DNA of 22,169 bases. Source: MGR-bin208 sp043779285. Its GTDB lineage: Bacteria; Bacteroidota; Bacteroidia; Chitinophagales; Chitinophagaceae. Of the stretch, positions 7,663 through 16,405 are shown piece by piece. The notes beneath the pieces are model-generated. The model did no database searches. It had not been told where the DNA came from and was given only the letters and a program-made list of their open reading frames with translations. The position numbers and the translations under genes are program-made. Position 1 is the stretch's first letter. Every line of letters begins with the position of its first letter. The stretch spans positions 1 to 22,169 of the forward strand of contig JAYWEL010000153.1 of the NCBI GenBank assembly GCA_043779285.1, read 5' to 3'.

Positions 7663-8376
7663 ATGAATAAGAAAAAAACCAAAAGCCCCGACAAAATTAT
7701 TTTTGTTGCCGGTAGTGGTCTTCACAAGCGTTTTATCAACTATGTAGCGGGGTTAACCAATAAGCCCGATCCAAAAATATGTTACCTGCCCACGGCCATG
7801 GGCGATCATCCCAACAGCATTTTGGATTGGTATGTCAAATGCGAAGGACTTCCGTTGCAACCATTTGTTTTGCGTACCTATATTGATTCGGTAACAACCC
7901 AACTATCATTTGAAGAAATATTGATGGGCATGGATGCCATCATCGTTGGCGGTGGAAATACACTGAACATGATGGCTATCTGGAAAGCACAGGGCATTGA
8001 TAAATTGTTGAAGAAAGCATATAAAAAAGGAATCGTCATGGCTGGTGGAAGTGCTGGTTCTTTATGTTGGTTCAATGCAGGTTCCACCGACTCCAGACCA
8101 AAAAAATTAAGCATCGTGGAAGGACTGGGTATATTAAATTTTAGTCATTCCCCGCATTATCATAAGGAATCCGGAAGAAAACCTTTATATCATCAACTGA
8201 TTTTAAGTGCTGAGCTGAAAGCCGGTTATGCCTGCGATGACCTGGCCGGACTTTTATTTGTAAACGGTCAGTTGAAAAAATCAGTAGCGCTGGATACCGA
8301 AAACAACAATTATTTTGTTTCGTTGAAAGACGGAAAAATAAAAGAAAAACTACTCCCTTCAGAAATTATAAAATAA
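7663..8376 (+). CDS. pepE: Peptidase E (family S51 dipeptidase)
   Basis: A 237-residue cytoplasmic serine peptidase of family S51, which cleaves dipeptides with N-terminal aspartate. The fold signature is visible in order: the strand IIVGGGNTLNMM (about 93-104), the nucleophile elbow MAGGSAGSLCW with S130, and a histidine region SHSPHYH with H165 as the probable catalytic histidine. D143 may be the acidic partner, as in Escherichia coli peptidase E. Length is close to the usual 230 residues and there is no signal peptide. The ATG shown is the only sensible start. It ends LLPSEIIK; a very similar coding end recurs at 14554-14573, beyond the efflux genes. The S51 family also includes cyanophycinase, but the short length favours peptidase E. 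Confidence 0.88.
   Translation: MNKKKTKSPDKIIFVAGSGLHKRFINYVAGLTNKPDPKICYLPTAMGDHPNSILDWYVKCEGLPLQPFVLRTYIDSVTTQLSFEEILMGMDAIIVGGGNTLNMMAIWKAQGIDKLLKKAYKKGIVMAGGSAGSLCWFNAGSTDSRPKKLSIVEGLGILNFSHSPHYHKESGRKPLYHQLILSAELKAGYACDDLAGLLFVNGQLKKSVALDTENNNYFVSLKDGKIKEKLLPSEIIK
8354..8366 (+). repeat. Copy 1 of a direct repeat at the 3' end of pepE
   Basis: TCCCTTCAGAAAT lies within the last codons of pepE and recurs exactly at 14554-14566. The similarity continues imperfectly past the 13 bases (TATAAAATA here, CATCAAATA there). The two copies enclose the metal efflux cluster. Confidence 0.55.
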
Positions 8377-8438
8377 AATTTTTAACCGGTTTATCTCTAC
8401 TACACGTACTATGGCATACTAAATTAATCCTTAACTTT

Positions 8439-8828
8439 ATGCCATTGAGAAAGTTGACCGCCATATTATTATTGCTGATTTTTATGTGTGCTAATACAGA
8501 GATAGGACAACTATTGAAATTCCCTGTATTGATTCATCATTATGTAGAACATCATAAAGTTGACACGTCAATTTCTTTTACCGATTTTTTACAAAAACAT
8601 TATACCGAAGAAAATAGCCACCCGTCTACTAATAATGAACACGAAAAACTACCTTTTAAATCTCAAGATGTAGGATTTTCACTGACCACGTTAATTTATC
8701 AATCGCCGGTAAGTTTTGAATTACCGTTTACTAAACCGGCATCAAGTAAAGAAAAAAATATTTATTCTTCTAATTTTTATTCGTCGGCTATTCTTACTAA
8801 AATTTGGCAACCGCCAAGATGCTGTTAA
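8439..8828 (+). CDS. Small His-rich exported protein of the metal efflux cluster
   Basis: A 129-residue protein with an N-terminal hydrophobic segment (residues about 7-18), so it is probably exported or membrane-anchored. Visible conserved-looking blocks are TEIGQLLKFPVLIHHYVEHH (about 20-39), an aromatic block around FTDFLQKHY, a His/Glu/Asn-rich stretch (about 58-70) and the end IWQPPRCC. From family knowledge, small uncharacterised proteins with this block order occur directly before heavy-metal RND efflux genes in Bacteroidota; they carry no assigned function that I know. The His clusters and terminal Cys pair could bind metal, making a periplasmic metal-binding or sensing role plausible (inference). 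It lies 62 bases after pepE and 104 bases before the permease gene. Confidence 0.8.
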   Translation: MPLRKLTAILLLLIFMCANTEIGQLLKFPVLIHHYVEHHKVDTSISFTDFLQKHYTEENSHPSTNNEHEKLPFKSQDVGFSLTTLIYQSPVSFELPFTKPASSKEKNIYSSNFYSSAILTKIWQPPRCC

Positions 8829-8849
8829 TTGTTTTTTTACCCTTTGTAT

Positions 8850-8882
8850 AAAGTAGTAATTACTTTGTACCTGTCGTACCTG
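8850..8882. promoter_or_regulatory. Candidate operator before the efflux permease gene
   Basis: AAAGTAGTAATTACTTT (8850-8866) is a dyad with 6-bp perfect arms. It is followed at once by two copies of GTACCTG (8867-8873 and 8876-8882) in a 9-base period. Such structure in a 104-base gap ahead of a metal pump suggests a regulator binding site, but no regulator gene is present in this window. Confidence 0.35.
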
Positions 8883-8932
8883 CTGTATTCACAATCGGCA
8901 TCAACTTTTATACTGATTAACTTTTCTGTGCT

Positions 8933-11900
8933 ATGCTTAATAAAATCATTGCGTTTTCAATAAAAAATAAACTCATCATAGGTCTTTTTATTATTGGCCT
9001 TATTGGTTATGGAAGTTACCAGTTAACCAAACTTCCTATTGATGCCGTACCGGACATTACAGACAATCAGGTGCAGATTATAACTGCCGCCCCGGCATTG
9101 GCGGCGCCGGAAATAGAACGGCTGATTACTTTTCCAATTGAACAGGTAAATAATAATATACCGGGTTTAAAAGAAATCAGAAGTTTTTCCCGGTTTGGTT
9201 TATCCGTCGTTACTATTGTGTTTGACGATGAAACCGATGTGTATTGGGCAAGGCAACAGGTTACTGAAAGATTGCAAAGGGCTAAGGAACAAATTCCAAA
9301 AGGATTTGGTACCCCTGAATTGGCTCCCGTAACCACAGGGTTGGGTGAGATTTATCAATACACTGTTCGGCCAGAGAAAGGGTTTGAAAACAAATTCGAT
9401 GCAATGGAATTGCGTACTATCCAGGACTGGATAGTACGAAGGCAGTTATTAAGTGTTAAGGGAGTTGCAGAAGTGAGCAGTTTTGGTGGCTTTCTGAAGC
9501 AATATGAAATTGCTGTTGAACCTTCCAAACTATTGGCAAACAATATTACCATTAATGATGTGTTTGTTTCACTTGAAAAAAATAATCAAAATACCGGCGG
9601 TGCATATATAGAGAAAGGGCCGACCGTTTTATTCATCCGTAGCGAAGGTTTGGTTGGTTCTTTTGATGATATTAAAAATATTGTGGTAAAAAATCTTTCC
9701 AATGGAACACCACTATTAATCCGGGATATTGCAGATGTAAGGTTGGGCAGTGCAACAAGGTACGGGGCTATGACCTATAACGGCACCGAGGAAGTATCGG
9801 GTGCCGTAGTAATGATGCTGAAAGGTGCAAACAGCAATGATGTAATTAAGAATATTAAAGAACGGATAATACTTATACAAAAAACGTTGCCGGAAGGTAT
9901 CATGATAGACCCCTTCCTTGACCGAACAAAAATGGTGAACAATTCCATAAAAACGGTCAGTAAAAATTTATTGGAAGGTGCATTAATAATAATATTTGTT
10001 TTAGTCTTGTTCTTAGGAAACCTGCGTGCAGGCTTTTTAGTTGCATCTGTAATTCCATTATCGATGTTGTTTGCTATCATTATGATGAATTTATTTGGTG
10101 TAAGCGGTAACCTGATGAGTTTGGGTGCATTGGATTTCGGGTTAATTATAGATGGTGCCGTAATTATTGTAGAGGCTGTAATGCATCAACTGACACATAG
10201 TAAAAAATTCAATAGCATCAATAAGCTTTCCCAAGCCGAAATGGATACTGAAGTAAAAATTTCTGCCAGTCGTATGATGAACAGTGCTGTGTTTGGACAA
10301 ATAATAATTCTCATTGTTTATTTACCCATTTTTACTCTGCAAGGCATTGAAGGAAAAATGTTTAAACCAATGGCTCAAACAGTAGCCTTTGCCTTATTCG
10401 GTGCATTTATTCTATCGCTCACTTATATTCCCATGATGAGTGCTTTGTTTATCAGTAAAAAGATTTCACATAAAAAAACCTTTTCTGATAAAATGATGGA
10501 ATATTTGGAACGTAAGTATCAGCATACCTTAGAAAAGGCATTACAAATACCTAAACTAATTATCGGATCTGTATTGGCATTGTTCGCTGTTTCCATTTTT
10601 ATATTATTGCAATTAGGTGGTGAATTTATTCCATCACTTCCCGAAGGAGATTTTGCAGTAGAAACACGGGTATTACCCGGCAGTAGTTTAAAAACTTCCA
10701 TTGAAGCTGTTTCGCAAGGATCAAGAATTATTTTAGAAAAATTTCCTGAAGTAGAAAAAGTAGTTGGCAAAACCGGTAGCAGTGAAATACCTACCGACCC
10801 GATGCCCATTGATGCCTCAGACATGATGATTATACTGAAAGACAGAAGTGAATGGACATCGGCAAAAACTTACGAAGAACTGGAGGCAAAAATGAGCAGG
10901 GAATTGGAGGCTGTGCCTGGCGTTTCGTATGGTTTTCAATACCCCGTAGCCATGCGGTTTAATGAATTAATGTCTGGTTCAAGACAAGATGTTGTTTGCA
11001 AAATTTTTGGAGAGAATTTAGACAGCCTTGCCCTTTATGCAAAAAAACTGGGCAACATATGCCAAACCGTACAGGGTAGCAGCGGATTATATGTGGAAGC
11101 CGTAACCGGTATGCCTCAGATTGTTATTCAATATAAGCGGGCTAACATAGCACAATATGGTTTAAATATAAGTGATATAAATAAAGTAATAAACACTGCA
11201 TTTGCAGGGCAAAGCAGCGGTATAGTGTATGAAGGTGAAAAACGTTTTGATCTGGTAGTACGATTAGATGGTGAAAAAAGAAAAGAGTTAACAGATGTAC
11301 AAAACCTATTAATTGCTACCCCAAAAGGAACACAAATTCCATTAAACGCGGTGGCTGACGTTGAAATTATTGAGGGGCCCAATCAAATACAAAGAGAAAA
11401 TGCACAACGAAGAATTATTGTAGGTTTCAATGTTAGAGGCAGGGACATTCAAAGCATGGTGAAAGAACTGCAAGAGAAATCAGAACTGCAAATGAAACTA
11501 CCTCCGGGTTATTATATTACATATGGTGGTGCATTTGAAAACCTGGAGACAGCAAAAAAAAGACTGGGTATTGCAGTACCGGTCTCTCTGTTGCTTATTT
11601 TATTAATGTTGTATTTCGCATTCAATTCAATTAAACAAAGCTTGCTTATTTATACAGCTATTCCACTTTCTGCTATTGGTGGCATATTAGCTTTAGCCAT
11701 TCGTGGCATACCATTCAGCATTTCGGCTGGCGTGGGTTTTATAGCCCTGTTTGGTGTAGCTGTGCTAAATGGAATAGTGTTGGTTGCCGAATTTAACCGT
11801 CTTAAAAAAGAAGGCACCAAAGATTTAAAACGAATTGTTCTTATGGGAACTAAAATTCGATTACGACCGGTTTTAATGACTGCACTTGTAGCATCCCTGG

Positions 11901-13285
11901 GCTTTTTACCAATGGCATTAAGTCATGGCGAAGGTGCTGAAGTTCAACGACCCCTTGCAACAGTTGTAATTGGTGGTTTACTCATTGCCACATTCTTAAC
12001 ATTATTTGTTTTACCAATCTTATATATCATGTTTGAAAAAGGAATTTCACTAAAAAGAAAATCACCCATTATACCTACAGCCGTTTTATTATTACTGTTG
12101 TTTTCATTTCTAAATACCGAAGCTCAGGTTACAATCTCTTTACAGGCCGCAACTGACTCTGCAATCAAAAACAACCTCTCTGTAAAAAACGAAAAGCTAA
12201 GAGCGGAATATCATCAAAAATTAATACAAACATCAAAGACGATCCCACGCACAAATGTTTTTGGTGAGTTTGGACAAATGAACAGTTTTTTTGTCGACAG
12301 CAAAATGGGTATTTCCCAAACTATCAGTTTCCCTAAAGTTTATATCAATCAAAAGGCATATTTAAATGAAGAATGGAAAAGCAGTGTATTGCATATTGCT
12401 GTAAAAGAAGCTGTATTAAAAAAACAGGTGGCACAGGTATATTACAGTCTGTTGTACTTAAAGGAAAAGAAAAAAATATTACTTAAGAATGACAGCTTGT
12501 ACTCCGAATTTTTAAGAAAAGCAACGCAACGTTTTGATAAAGGCGAAAGCAATATCCTGGAAAAAACAACTGCCGAAAACCTGCACGGGCAAATTGGCTG
12601 GCAACTATCTCAATTGCAGCAAGACATGGAGTTGCAGCAAATTCAATTTCAATTAATGTTAAATACCACCCGCTTTTTTGTACCGGATGAGCAGGAGTTT
12701 AAACTTAATCTTGTTCTGAATGATGACACGGCAATGCTGCATGCGCATCCTGCCATGCAATATTTAAAACAACAGCAACAAATAGCAATAGCCGAAACGC
12801 AGGAAGAAAAATCAAAGCTGCTCCCCGATATCATATTTGGATACAACCTCATGAGCATGAAAGGAGATGGAGCTGATAATAAGACTTACAACAGCAGCCC
12901 ACAATTTCATTCCGTACAACTCGGCTTGGGAATACCTTTATTTACCAGCAGCCAAAAAGCAAAAATTAATGCTGCACAAATAAAGGAAGTAGTTGTTGCA
13001 AACGAATATGAAATAAACCTGAAAAATTTTCATGCCGCTTATCGATCCGAAATCGCCCAATATCATAAATATTCAGAAGCGATCCGCTATTTTGAAACAA
13101 CTGCATTGAGAAATGCGGATATCATTGCCAATACTGCCAACAAACAATTTATAAACGGAGAAATTAATTATCTGGATTGGGTGCTGCTGGTTAATCAGGC
13201 AATATCCATTCAAAGCGACTACATAGAGTCTGTAAAAAACAGAAACACATCAATACTGGAAATCAATTCATTTATTATTAAATAA
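8933..13285 (+). CDS. czcA: CzcA/CusA-type RND metal efflux permease fused to an outer-membrane factor domain
   Basis: A 1450-residue fusion. Residues 1-about 1040 are a complete heavy-metal RND pump (usual length about 1030-1050): the N-terminal helix, PxDAVPDITDNQVQI, two blocks of membrane helices (about 345-505 and 870-1030), and in the fourth helix D401, D407 and E414 of DFGxxxDGAxxxVE, the proton-relay acids of CzcA. Residues 1041-1064 are basic (KRK) then hydrophobic (AVLLLLLFSFL), ending TEA before Q1065, which reads like a signal peptide. Residues about 1065-1450 resemble a TolC/CusC-type outer-membrane factor: a coiled-coil-rich repeat including GESNILEKTTAENL and a second half ending with GEINYLDWVLLVNQA. 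The pump should export divalent or monovalent metal ions; the residue aligned by eye to CusA Met573 is not Met, which weakly favours a Czc-type substrate. The adaptor gene follows after 5 bases. Confidence 0.93.
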   Translation: MLNKIIAFSIKNKLIIGLFIIGLIGYGSYQLTKLPIDAVPDITDNQVQIITAAPALAAPEIERLITFPIEQVNNNIPGLKEIRSFSRFGLSVVTIVFDDETDVYWARQQVTERLQRAKEQIPKGFGTPELAPVTTGLGEIYQYTVRPEKGFENKFDAMELRTIQDWIVRRQLLSVKGVAEVSSFGGFLKQYEIAVEPSKLLANNITINDVFVSLEKNNQNTGGAYIEKGPTVLFIRSEGLVGSFDDIKNIVVKNLSNGTPLLIRDIADVRLGSATRYGAMTYNGTEEVSGAVVMMLKGANSNDVIKNIKERIILIQKTLPEGIMIDPFLDRTKMVNNSIKTVSKNLLEGALIIIFVLVLFLGNLRAGFLVASVIPLSMLFAIIMMNLFGVSGNLMSLGALDFGLIIDGAVIIVEAVMHQLTHSKKFNSINKLSQAEMDTEVKISASRMMNSAVFGQIIILIVYLPIFTLQGIEGKMFKPMAQTVAFALFGAFILSLTYIPMMSALFISKKISHKKTFSDKMMEYLERKYQHTLEKALQIPKLIIGSVLALFAVSIFILLQLGGEFIPSLPEGDFAVETRVLPGSSLKTSIEAVSQGSRIILEKFPEVEKVVGKTGSSEIPTDPMPIDASDMMIILKDRSEWTSAKTYEELEAKMSRELEAVPGVSYGFQYPVAMRFNELMSGSRQDVVCKIFGENLDSLALYAKKLGNICQTVQGSSGLYVEAVTGMPQIVIQYKRANIAQYGLNISDINKVINTAFAGQSSGIVYEGEKRFDLVVRLDGEKRKELTDVQNLLIATPKGTQIPLNAVADVEIIEGPNQIQRENAQRRIIVGFNVRGRDIQSMVKELQEKSELQMKLPPGYYITYGGAFENLETAKKRLGIAVPVSLLLILLMLYFAFNSIKQSLLIYTAIPLSAIGGILALAIRGIPFSISAGVGFIALFGVAVLNGIVLVAEFNRLKKEGTKDLKRIVLMGTKIRLRPVLMTALVASLGFLPMALSHGEGAEVQRPLATVVIGGLLIATFLTLFVLPILYIMFEKGISLKRKSPIIPTAVLLLLLFSFLNTEAQVTISLQAATDSAIKNNLSVKNEKLRAEYHQKLIQTSKTIPRTNVFGEFGQMNSFFVDSKMGISQTISFPKVYINQKAYLNEEWKSSVLHIAVKEAVLKKQVAQVYYSLLYLKEKKKILLKNDSLYSEFLRKATQRFDKGESNILEKTTAENLHGQIGWQLSQLQQDMELQQIQFQLMLNTTRFFVPDEQEFKLNLVLNDDTAMLHAHPAMQYLKQQQQIAIAETQEEKSKLLPDIIFGYNLMSMKGDGADNKTYNSSPQFHSVQLGLGIPLFTSSQKAKINAAQIKEVVVANEYEINLKNFHAAYRSEIAQYHKYSEAIRYFETTALRNADIIANTANKQFINGEINYLDWVLLVNQAISIQSDYIESVKNRNTSILEINSFIIK
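12050..12127 (+). other. Internal signal-peptide-like segment at the permease/OMF junction
   Basis: Codons 1040-1065 encode a basic patch (KRK), a Leu-rich core and a TEA|Q end, the layout of a Sec signal peptide. It follows the last RND helix, whose C-terminus should face the cytoplasm. A further export signal is required at this point for the channel domain to reach the periplasm. Cleavage after A1064 is inference. Confidence 0.6.
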
Positions 13286-13290
13286 CTACA

Positions 13291-14421
13291 ATGAAACAAT
13301 TAATAATCCTGATTCATATAGCCGTTCTGTTTACCGCATGCAGCGCTAACAAAACAGAAAAACAGGAAACAGAAACAACCGCAAAAGAAGACCATGTAAC
13401 CCTTACTGATGCACAATTAAAGAATGCCGGCATACAATTGGGCAAACCAATGCAACAATCTATTTCATCCATGTTAAAAGTTAATGGCCAGATAGATGTA
13501 CCTCCTCAAAATATGATTTCTATTAGTGTGCCTTTAGGTGGTTATTTAAAATCAACAAAGCTATTGCCGGGAACGCATGTCAACAAAGGGGAAGTATTGG
13601 CTGTAATGGAAGATCAGCAATACATACAATTGCAACAGGACTATCTGACAGCCAAAGCGCAGTTTAGCTTTAATGAAAATGAATACAACCGGCAAAAAGA
13701 ACTGAATGAAAGCAAGGCAACCAGTGACAAGGTATTTGAACAAACAAAAGCCATATTTCAAACACAAAATATTCTTATTAAGTCTTTGGAAGAAAAATTA
13801 AAATTGATTGGATTAAACCCCAATAAGGTAAACATCAACAGTATTTCAAGAAGTATAAATATTTATTCACCTATAAATGGTTTTGTATCGGCAGTAAATG
13901 TAAACATTGGTAAATATGTAAACCCATCTGATATATTGTTTGAACTGGTTAATCCAACAGACATTCATTTAGCTTTAACAATTTTTGAAAAAGATATTGA
14001 CAAACTTTTTATCGGGCAAAAATTAATTGCGTATACAAATAGCCAACCAGATAAAAAATATCCTTGTGAAATAATATTAATCGGCAAAAGCTTATCCGCC
14101 GAAAGAAGTGTAGTTGTGCACTGCCATTTTGAACAATATGCCAAAACATTATTACCGGGCATGTTTATGAACGCAAATATTGAAGTAAAAAGAAAAAATG
14201 CATGGGTTTTACCTGATGACGCCATTGTCCGTTTTGAAGGCAGGCAATATATTTTTATTGCTAAAGCCCATAACCAATTTGAAATGTCAGAAGTACAAAC
14301 AGGTAATTCGGAAGATCAATTTACAGAAATCATCATTAATGAAAAACTATATAATGAAACTTTTGTAATTAAAGGAGCTTACAATCTTTTAATGAAAATG
14401 AAGAATACGACAGATGAATAA
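13291..14421 (+). CDS. czcB: CzcB/CusB-type efflux adaptor lipoprotein
   Basis: A 376-residue periplasmic adaptor (membrane fusion protein) that would link the inner-membrane pump to the outer-membrane channel. The N-terminus has a lipoprotein signal ending FTAC, with C17 as the acylated residue, then a Lys/Glu/Thr-rich linker. Residues about 68-110 form the first half of a lipoyl-like domain (GGYLKSTKLLPGTHVNKGEV), residues about 110-175 a helical hairpin, and residues about 190-215 the second lipoyl half (SPINGFVSAVNVNIGKYV). A beta-barrel and a membrane-proximal domain follow (LLPGMFMNANIEV, then VLPDDAIVRFEG). The gene starts 5 bases after the permease stop and is surely co-transcribed with it. 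Metal specificity is not visible; there is no His-rich metal-binding N-terminus. Confidence 0.92.
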   Translation: MKQLIILIHIAVLFTACSANKTEKQETETTAKEDHVTLTDAQLKNAGIQLGKPMQQSISSMLKVNGQIDVPPQNMISISVPLGGYLKSTKLLPGTHVNKGEVLAVMEDQQYIQLQQDYLTAKAQFSFNENEYNRQKELNESKATSDKVFEQTKAIFQTQNILIKSLEEKLKLIGLNPNKVNINSISRSINIYSPINGFVSAVNVNIGKYVNPSDILFELVNPTDIHLALTIFEKDIDKLFIGQKLIAYTNSQPDKKYPCEIILIGKSLSAERSVVVHCHFEQYAKTLLPGMFMNANIEVKRKNAWVLPDDAIVRFEGRQYIFIAKAHNQFEMSEVQTGNSEDQFTEIIINEKLYNETFVIKGAYNLLMKMKNTTDE

Positions 14422-14506
14422 GAATGCAACAAAGTATTTCTCAGATGAACAAAATAAATATCTCATCAATGGCTTATAACAATTAGGCACGTTAAAAATT
14501 AATATT

Positions 14507-14576
14507 GATTTGACATAGAAAACACGGCTTTATGATTTTACCCGATCGGTTAATCCCTTCAGAAATCATCAAATAG
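14507..14576 (+). pseudogene. Possible remnant of a pepE-like gene end
   Basis: A 19-codon open stretch ends ILPDRLIPSEIIK followed by TAG. Only the last eight residues resemble peptidase E; upstream of them similarity is weak. It may be the original 3' end displaced by insertion of the efflux genes, a decayed paralogue, or chance. An AT hairpin, AGAAAA-GAAAT-TTTTCT (14575-14591), follows directly. Confidence 0.3.
14554..14566 (+). repeat. Copy 2 of the pepE 3'-end direct repeat
   Basis: TCCCTTCAGAAAT matches 8354-8366 exactly. In the reading frame starting at 14506, the codons before the TAG at 14574 read LIPSEIIK, against LLPSEIIK in peptidase E. The frame is closed by a stop about 20 codons upstream, so this is at most a remnant of a gene end. 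Confidence 0.5.
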
Positions 14577-14688
14577 AAAAGAAATTTTTCTATACCATTC
14601 ATGCTCCACTCATCACTTTAGAACTCATTGTTTATGTTGATTGATTATATTCGATTACCAAAATATTATTCTCCTCAACAACTGTATT

Positions 14689-16248
14689 ATGAAAAATATA
14701 AAAACCTCCCTGTTGATTTTGTTGCTGATGCCGGTAAGTATTTGTATTGCACAAAGCAAAGACTCCCTGACGGTTGCGGCCATTATAAAAGAAGCCACCG
14801 AAAATTCACAATTGGAAAAACTGGCTCATGAATTTATTGATGGTATCGGACCAAGACTGGTCGGCTCACCTAAAATGCAGCAGGCCCATGACTGGGCAGT
14901 AGCTAAATATACCAGTTGGGGCATCACGGCCCGAAATGAAAAATGGGGTGAGTGGCGTGGTTGGGACCGTGGCCTTTCTCATATTGATATGATAGCTCCA
15001 TGGAAAAAATCCCTGGAGGGAACACAATTGGCCTGGAGCCCGAAAACAAAACGAAAAGGAAAAACTGCGGAACTTATTATTATACCTGACCTGGCCGACT
15101 CGATGGCATTTCAGCAATGGTTGCCCAATGTAAAAGGAAAGTTTGTGATGATCTCGATGCAACAACCAACCGGCCGCCCAAATTATAACTGGGAAGAATT
15201 TGGATTGAAAGAGTCTTTTGATAAAATGAAAAAAGACCGGGATGCCCAAACAGAAGCATGGCGCAAACGCATCAGTAAAACAGGATTGAGTAATAAGAAC
15301 CTGGCTTTGGCATTGGAGAAAGCCGGTGCCGCCGGTATCATCGGTTCCAACTGGTCATCGGGTTTTGGTGTGAATAAAATTTTCAGTGCCAACACCAAAA
15401 AAATTCCAACGGTAGATATTGCATTGGAAGATTATGGATTGCTATATCGTTTTGTTGAATCCGGAAAAAATCCAACCATCACGGTACAAACCAATTCAAA
15501 GGAAACAGGCAGGGTGCCTACATTCAATACCGTAGCAGAAATAAAGGGAACAGAAAAGCCGAACGAGTATGTGATGTTATCGGCCCATTTCGATTCATGG
15601 GATGCGGCCACAGGTGCCACCGATAATGGTACAGGTACCTTGGTGATGATGGAAGCATTACGAATTTTGAAAACAGTATATCCAAATCCGAAACGAACCA
15701 TACTGGTTGGTCATTGGGGAAGTGAAGAGCAGGGTTTGAATGGTTCAAGGGCATTTGTAGAAGATCATCCCGAAATTGTGGCCAACATACAGGCACTATT
15801 TAACCAGGATAACGGTACCGGACGTGTGGTGAATATGTCGGGTGCAGGTTTTGCCAATGCAAAAAATTATCTGGGTCGTTGGTTGGCTACGGTGCCCGAC
15901 AATTTTAAGAAGGGATTGGTTGCTACTTTTCCGGGTTCCCCAGCAGGTGGTGGATCGGATAATGCTTCTTTTGTTGCAGCCGGCGTACCTGCATTTAGTT
16001 TGGGTTCGTTGAACTGGTCGTACTTTAATTATACCTGGCATACCAACAGGGATACTTATGACAAAATTGTTTTTGATGATGTTCGCAATAATGCAATACT
16101 GACTGCCATCCTGGTTTATATGGCTTGTGAAGATCCTGAAAAATCTTCCCGGGAAAAATCAGTATTGCTGGCAAATCCAAGAACCGGTGAAGCGACTCAA
16201 TGGCCAAAAACTGTGGCACCAACAAGAAAAGGTGGACTCGATAAATAA
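14689..16248 (+). CDS. Secreted M28-family zinc aminopeptidase/carboxypeptidase
   Basis: 519 residues from the ATG at 14689. The longer frame from a TTG at 14641 would add 16 residues before a standard signal peptide (KNIKTSLLILLLMPVSICIAQ), so the ATG is preferred. Cleavage after CIA and a periplasmic or secreted location are likely. All M28 metal and catalytic positions are visible: H300 (SAHFDSW), D312 (ATDNGTG), the E346/E347 pair (WGSEEQG), D424 (GGGSDNAS) and H451 (TWHTNRDTYD). This gives a co-catalytic di-zinc site with general base E346. The region about 115-270 before the catalytic part is likely a PA-type insertion (KAGAAGIIGSNW). The family releases amino acids from peptides; the exact substrate is unknown. 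It is the second peptidase gene in the window, separated from pepE by the efflux cluster. Confidence 0.92.
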   Translation: MKNIKTSLLILLLMPVSICIAQSKDSLTVAAIIKEATENSQLEKLAHEFIDGIGPRLVGSPKMQQAHDWAVAKYTSWGITARNEKWGEWRGWDRGLSHIDMIAPWKKSLEGTQLAWSPKTKRKGKTAELIIIPDLADSMAFQQWLPNVKGKFVMISMQQPTGRPNYNWEEFGLKESFDKMKKDRDAQTEAWRKRISKTGLSNKNLALALEKAGAAGIIGSNWSSGFGVNKIFSANTKKIPTVDIALEDYGLLYRFVESGKNPTITVQTNSKETGRVPTFNTVAEIKGTEKPNEYVMLSAHFDSWDAATGATDNGTGTLVMMEALRILKTVYPNPKRTILVGHWGSEEQGLNGSRAFVEDHPEIVANIQALFNQDNGTGRVVNMSGAGFANAKNYLGRWLATVPDNFKKGLVATFPGSPAGGGSDNASFVAAGVPAFSLGSLNWSYFNYTWHTNRDTYDKIVFDDVRNNAILTAILVYMACEDPEKSSREKSVLLANPRTGEATQWPKTVAPTRKGGLDK

Positions 16249-16405
16249 ATGAAGAATTGCAAACTAATATATCAATTGACGTATGGAAATTTTTTTGCGG
16301 CGTTTTATTCCTGAAGATGAATGAAGCATCCATGTACGTTTATTTAGCAACGTTTCTCAAAACATTTCTTAAAATTAATTTTATGTTTTTAATCAATAAT
16401 CGAAG

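Noticed and set aside
8377..14553. Calling the efflux cluster a mobile element
   Set aside because: There is no integrase or transposase gene and the flanking repeat is only 13 exact bases, so the idea is kept as a finding rather than an annotated element.
14641..14688. TTG-initiated extension of the M28 peptidase
   Set aside because: It would place 16 extra residues before a normal signal peptide; the ATG at 14689 is the better start.
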